Program-made: the position numbers and the translations under genes
Notes under the pieces: generated by a model
Databases searched by the model: none
Told to the model about the DNA's origin: nothing
The model's input: the letters and a program-made list of their open reading frames with translations, nothing else
Shown here: in pieces, positions 63,930 to 64,000 of the stretch
Position numbering within the stretch: position 1 is the first letter of the stretch
Layout of the letters: each line of letters begins with the position of its first letter
DNA from: Pseudomonas sp. Root71
GTDB taxonomy: Bacteria; Pseudomonadota; Gammaproteobacteria; Pseudomonadales; Pseudomonadaceae
Assembly (NCBI RefSeq): GCF_001429045.1
Contig: NZ_LMHY01000012.1
Coordinates: forward strand, 466,212-530,211
Length of the DNA: 64,000 nucleotides
Direction: 5' to 3'

Positions 63930-64000
63930 GAGCGAGCTTGCTCGCGATGGCGTTGTGTCAGGCGATGTGGATGCTGGATGTGCCGGCCTCATCGCGAGCA
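63924..64000. repeat. REP pair, copy 8, cut by right edge
   Basis: CTGTAGGAGCGAGCTTGCTC and, after a spacer, the inverse unit starting CATCGCGAGCA that runs off the window. It directly follows the SGNH gene. Confidence 0.8.

Overview
The window is high-GC chromosomal DNA from a Pseudomonas, most likely the P. fluorescens group. This rests on gene content and order (slt-uup, fadBA-topA, lexA-sulA/psrA, nagZ-mtiP, mfd-gap, apbE-sthA, lolCDE, copRS-queF, mlaA-rssBC-tal), which match Pseudomonas synteny as I remember it, and on many copies of the 'GTGGGAGCGGGCTTGCTCGCG' REP family of fluorescent pseudomonads. No rRNA, tRNA, CRISPR array, prophage or insertion sequence was seen. I count 53 protein genes, one cut by the left edge (acnA); the exopolysaccharide region at the right probably continues past the window.

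Layout. 1-9.3 kb: aconitase, rRNA methylase RlmM, TusA, a MATE exporter, PdxB, a small protein and an MsbA-type ABC exporter. 9.4-10.4 kb: a Fic enzyme with less GC-rich codon use. 10.5-15.7 kb: lytic transglycosylase Slt, ABC-F protein Uup, a universal stress protein and a small membrane protein. 16-25.8 kb: fatty-acid beta-oxidation (fadBA), topoisomerase I, small conserved proteins, the SOS pair lexA-sulA and the fatty-acid-responsive repressor psrA. psrA has two overlapping operators on its promoter, and a near-match to the same operator lies upstream of fadB. 25.9-34.6 kb: peptidoglycan recycling (nagZ), methylthioinosine salvage (mtiP), then a leftward mfd-csiV-SNF2 helicase operon. 34.9-44 kb: gluconeogenic GAPDH, ApbE, SthA, a phosphodiesterase, a PilZ-like protein and the lipoprotein-release transporter LolCDE. 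44-52 kb: a copper two-component system divergent from a cupredoxin with a CopR-type box between them, QueF, a HAD-fold protein lacking its nucleophile, MlaA, the RssB/RssC stress-signalling pair and transaldolase.

53.2-64 kb is the main accessory region: a Wzx/Wzy-type exopolysaccharide locus. A secreted clan-A glycoside hydrolase is divergent from a rightward operon of Wzb-type phosphatase, Wzc-type tyrosine autokinase, GT4 glycosyltransferase, pyruvyl-transferase-family protein, Wzx-like flippase, polytopic membrane protein (candidate polymerase), acyltransferase-3 and SGNH hydrolase. Several genes overlap by 4-10 bp, implying coupled translation. The predicted product is an acylated and possibly pyruvylated exopolysaccharide. 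No Wza exporter or priming glycosyltransferase is present before the window ends.

Other structure of note: nine REP elements, paired or single, plus one degenerate copy; a minus-strand terminator upstream of fadB with no annotated gene to serve; a 21-bp palindrome in the slt leader; paired TGTAGTGG direct repeats upstream of gap; a 14-bp perfect palindrome at the edge of the polysaccharide region; and an apbE gene without the neighbouring nqr operon that I expect beside it.
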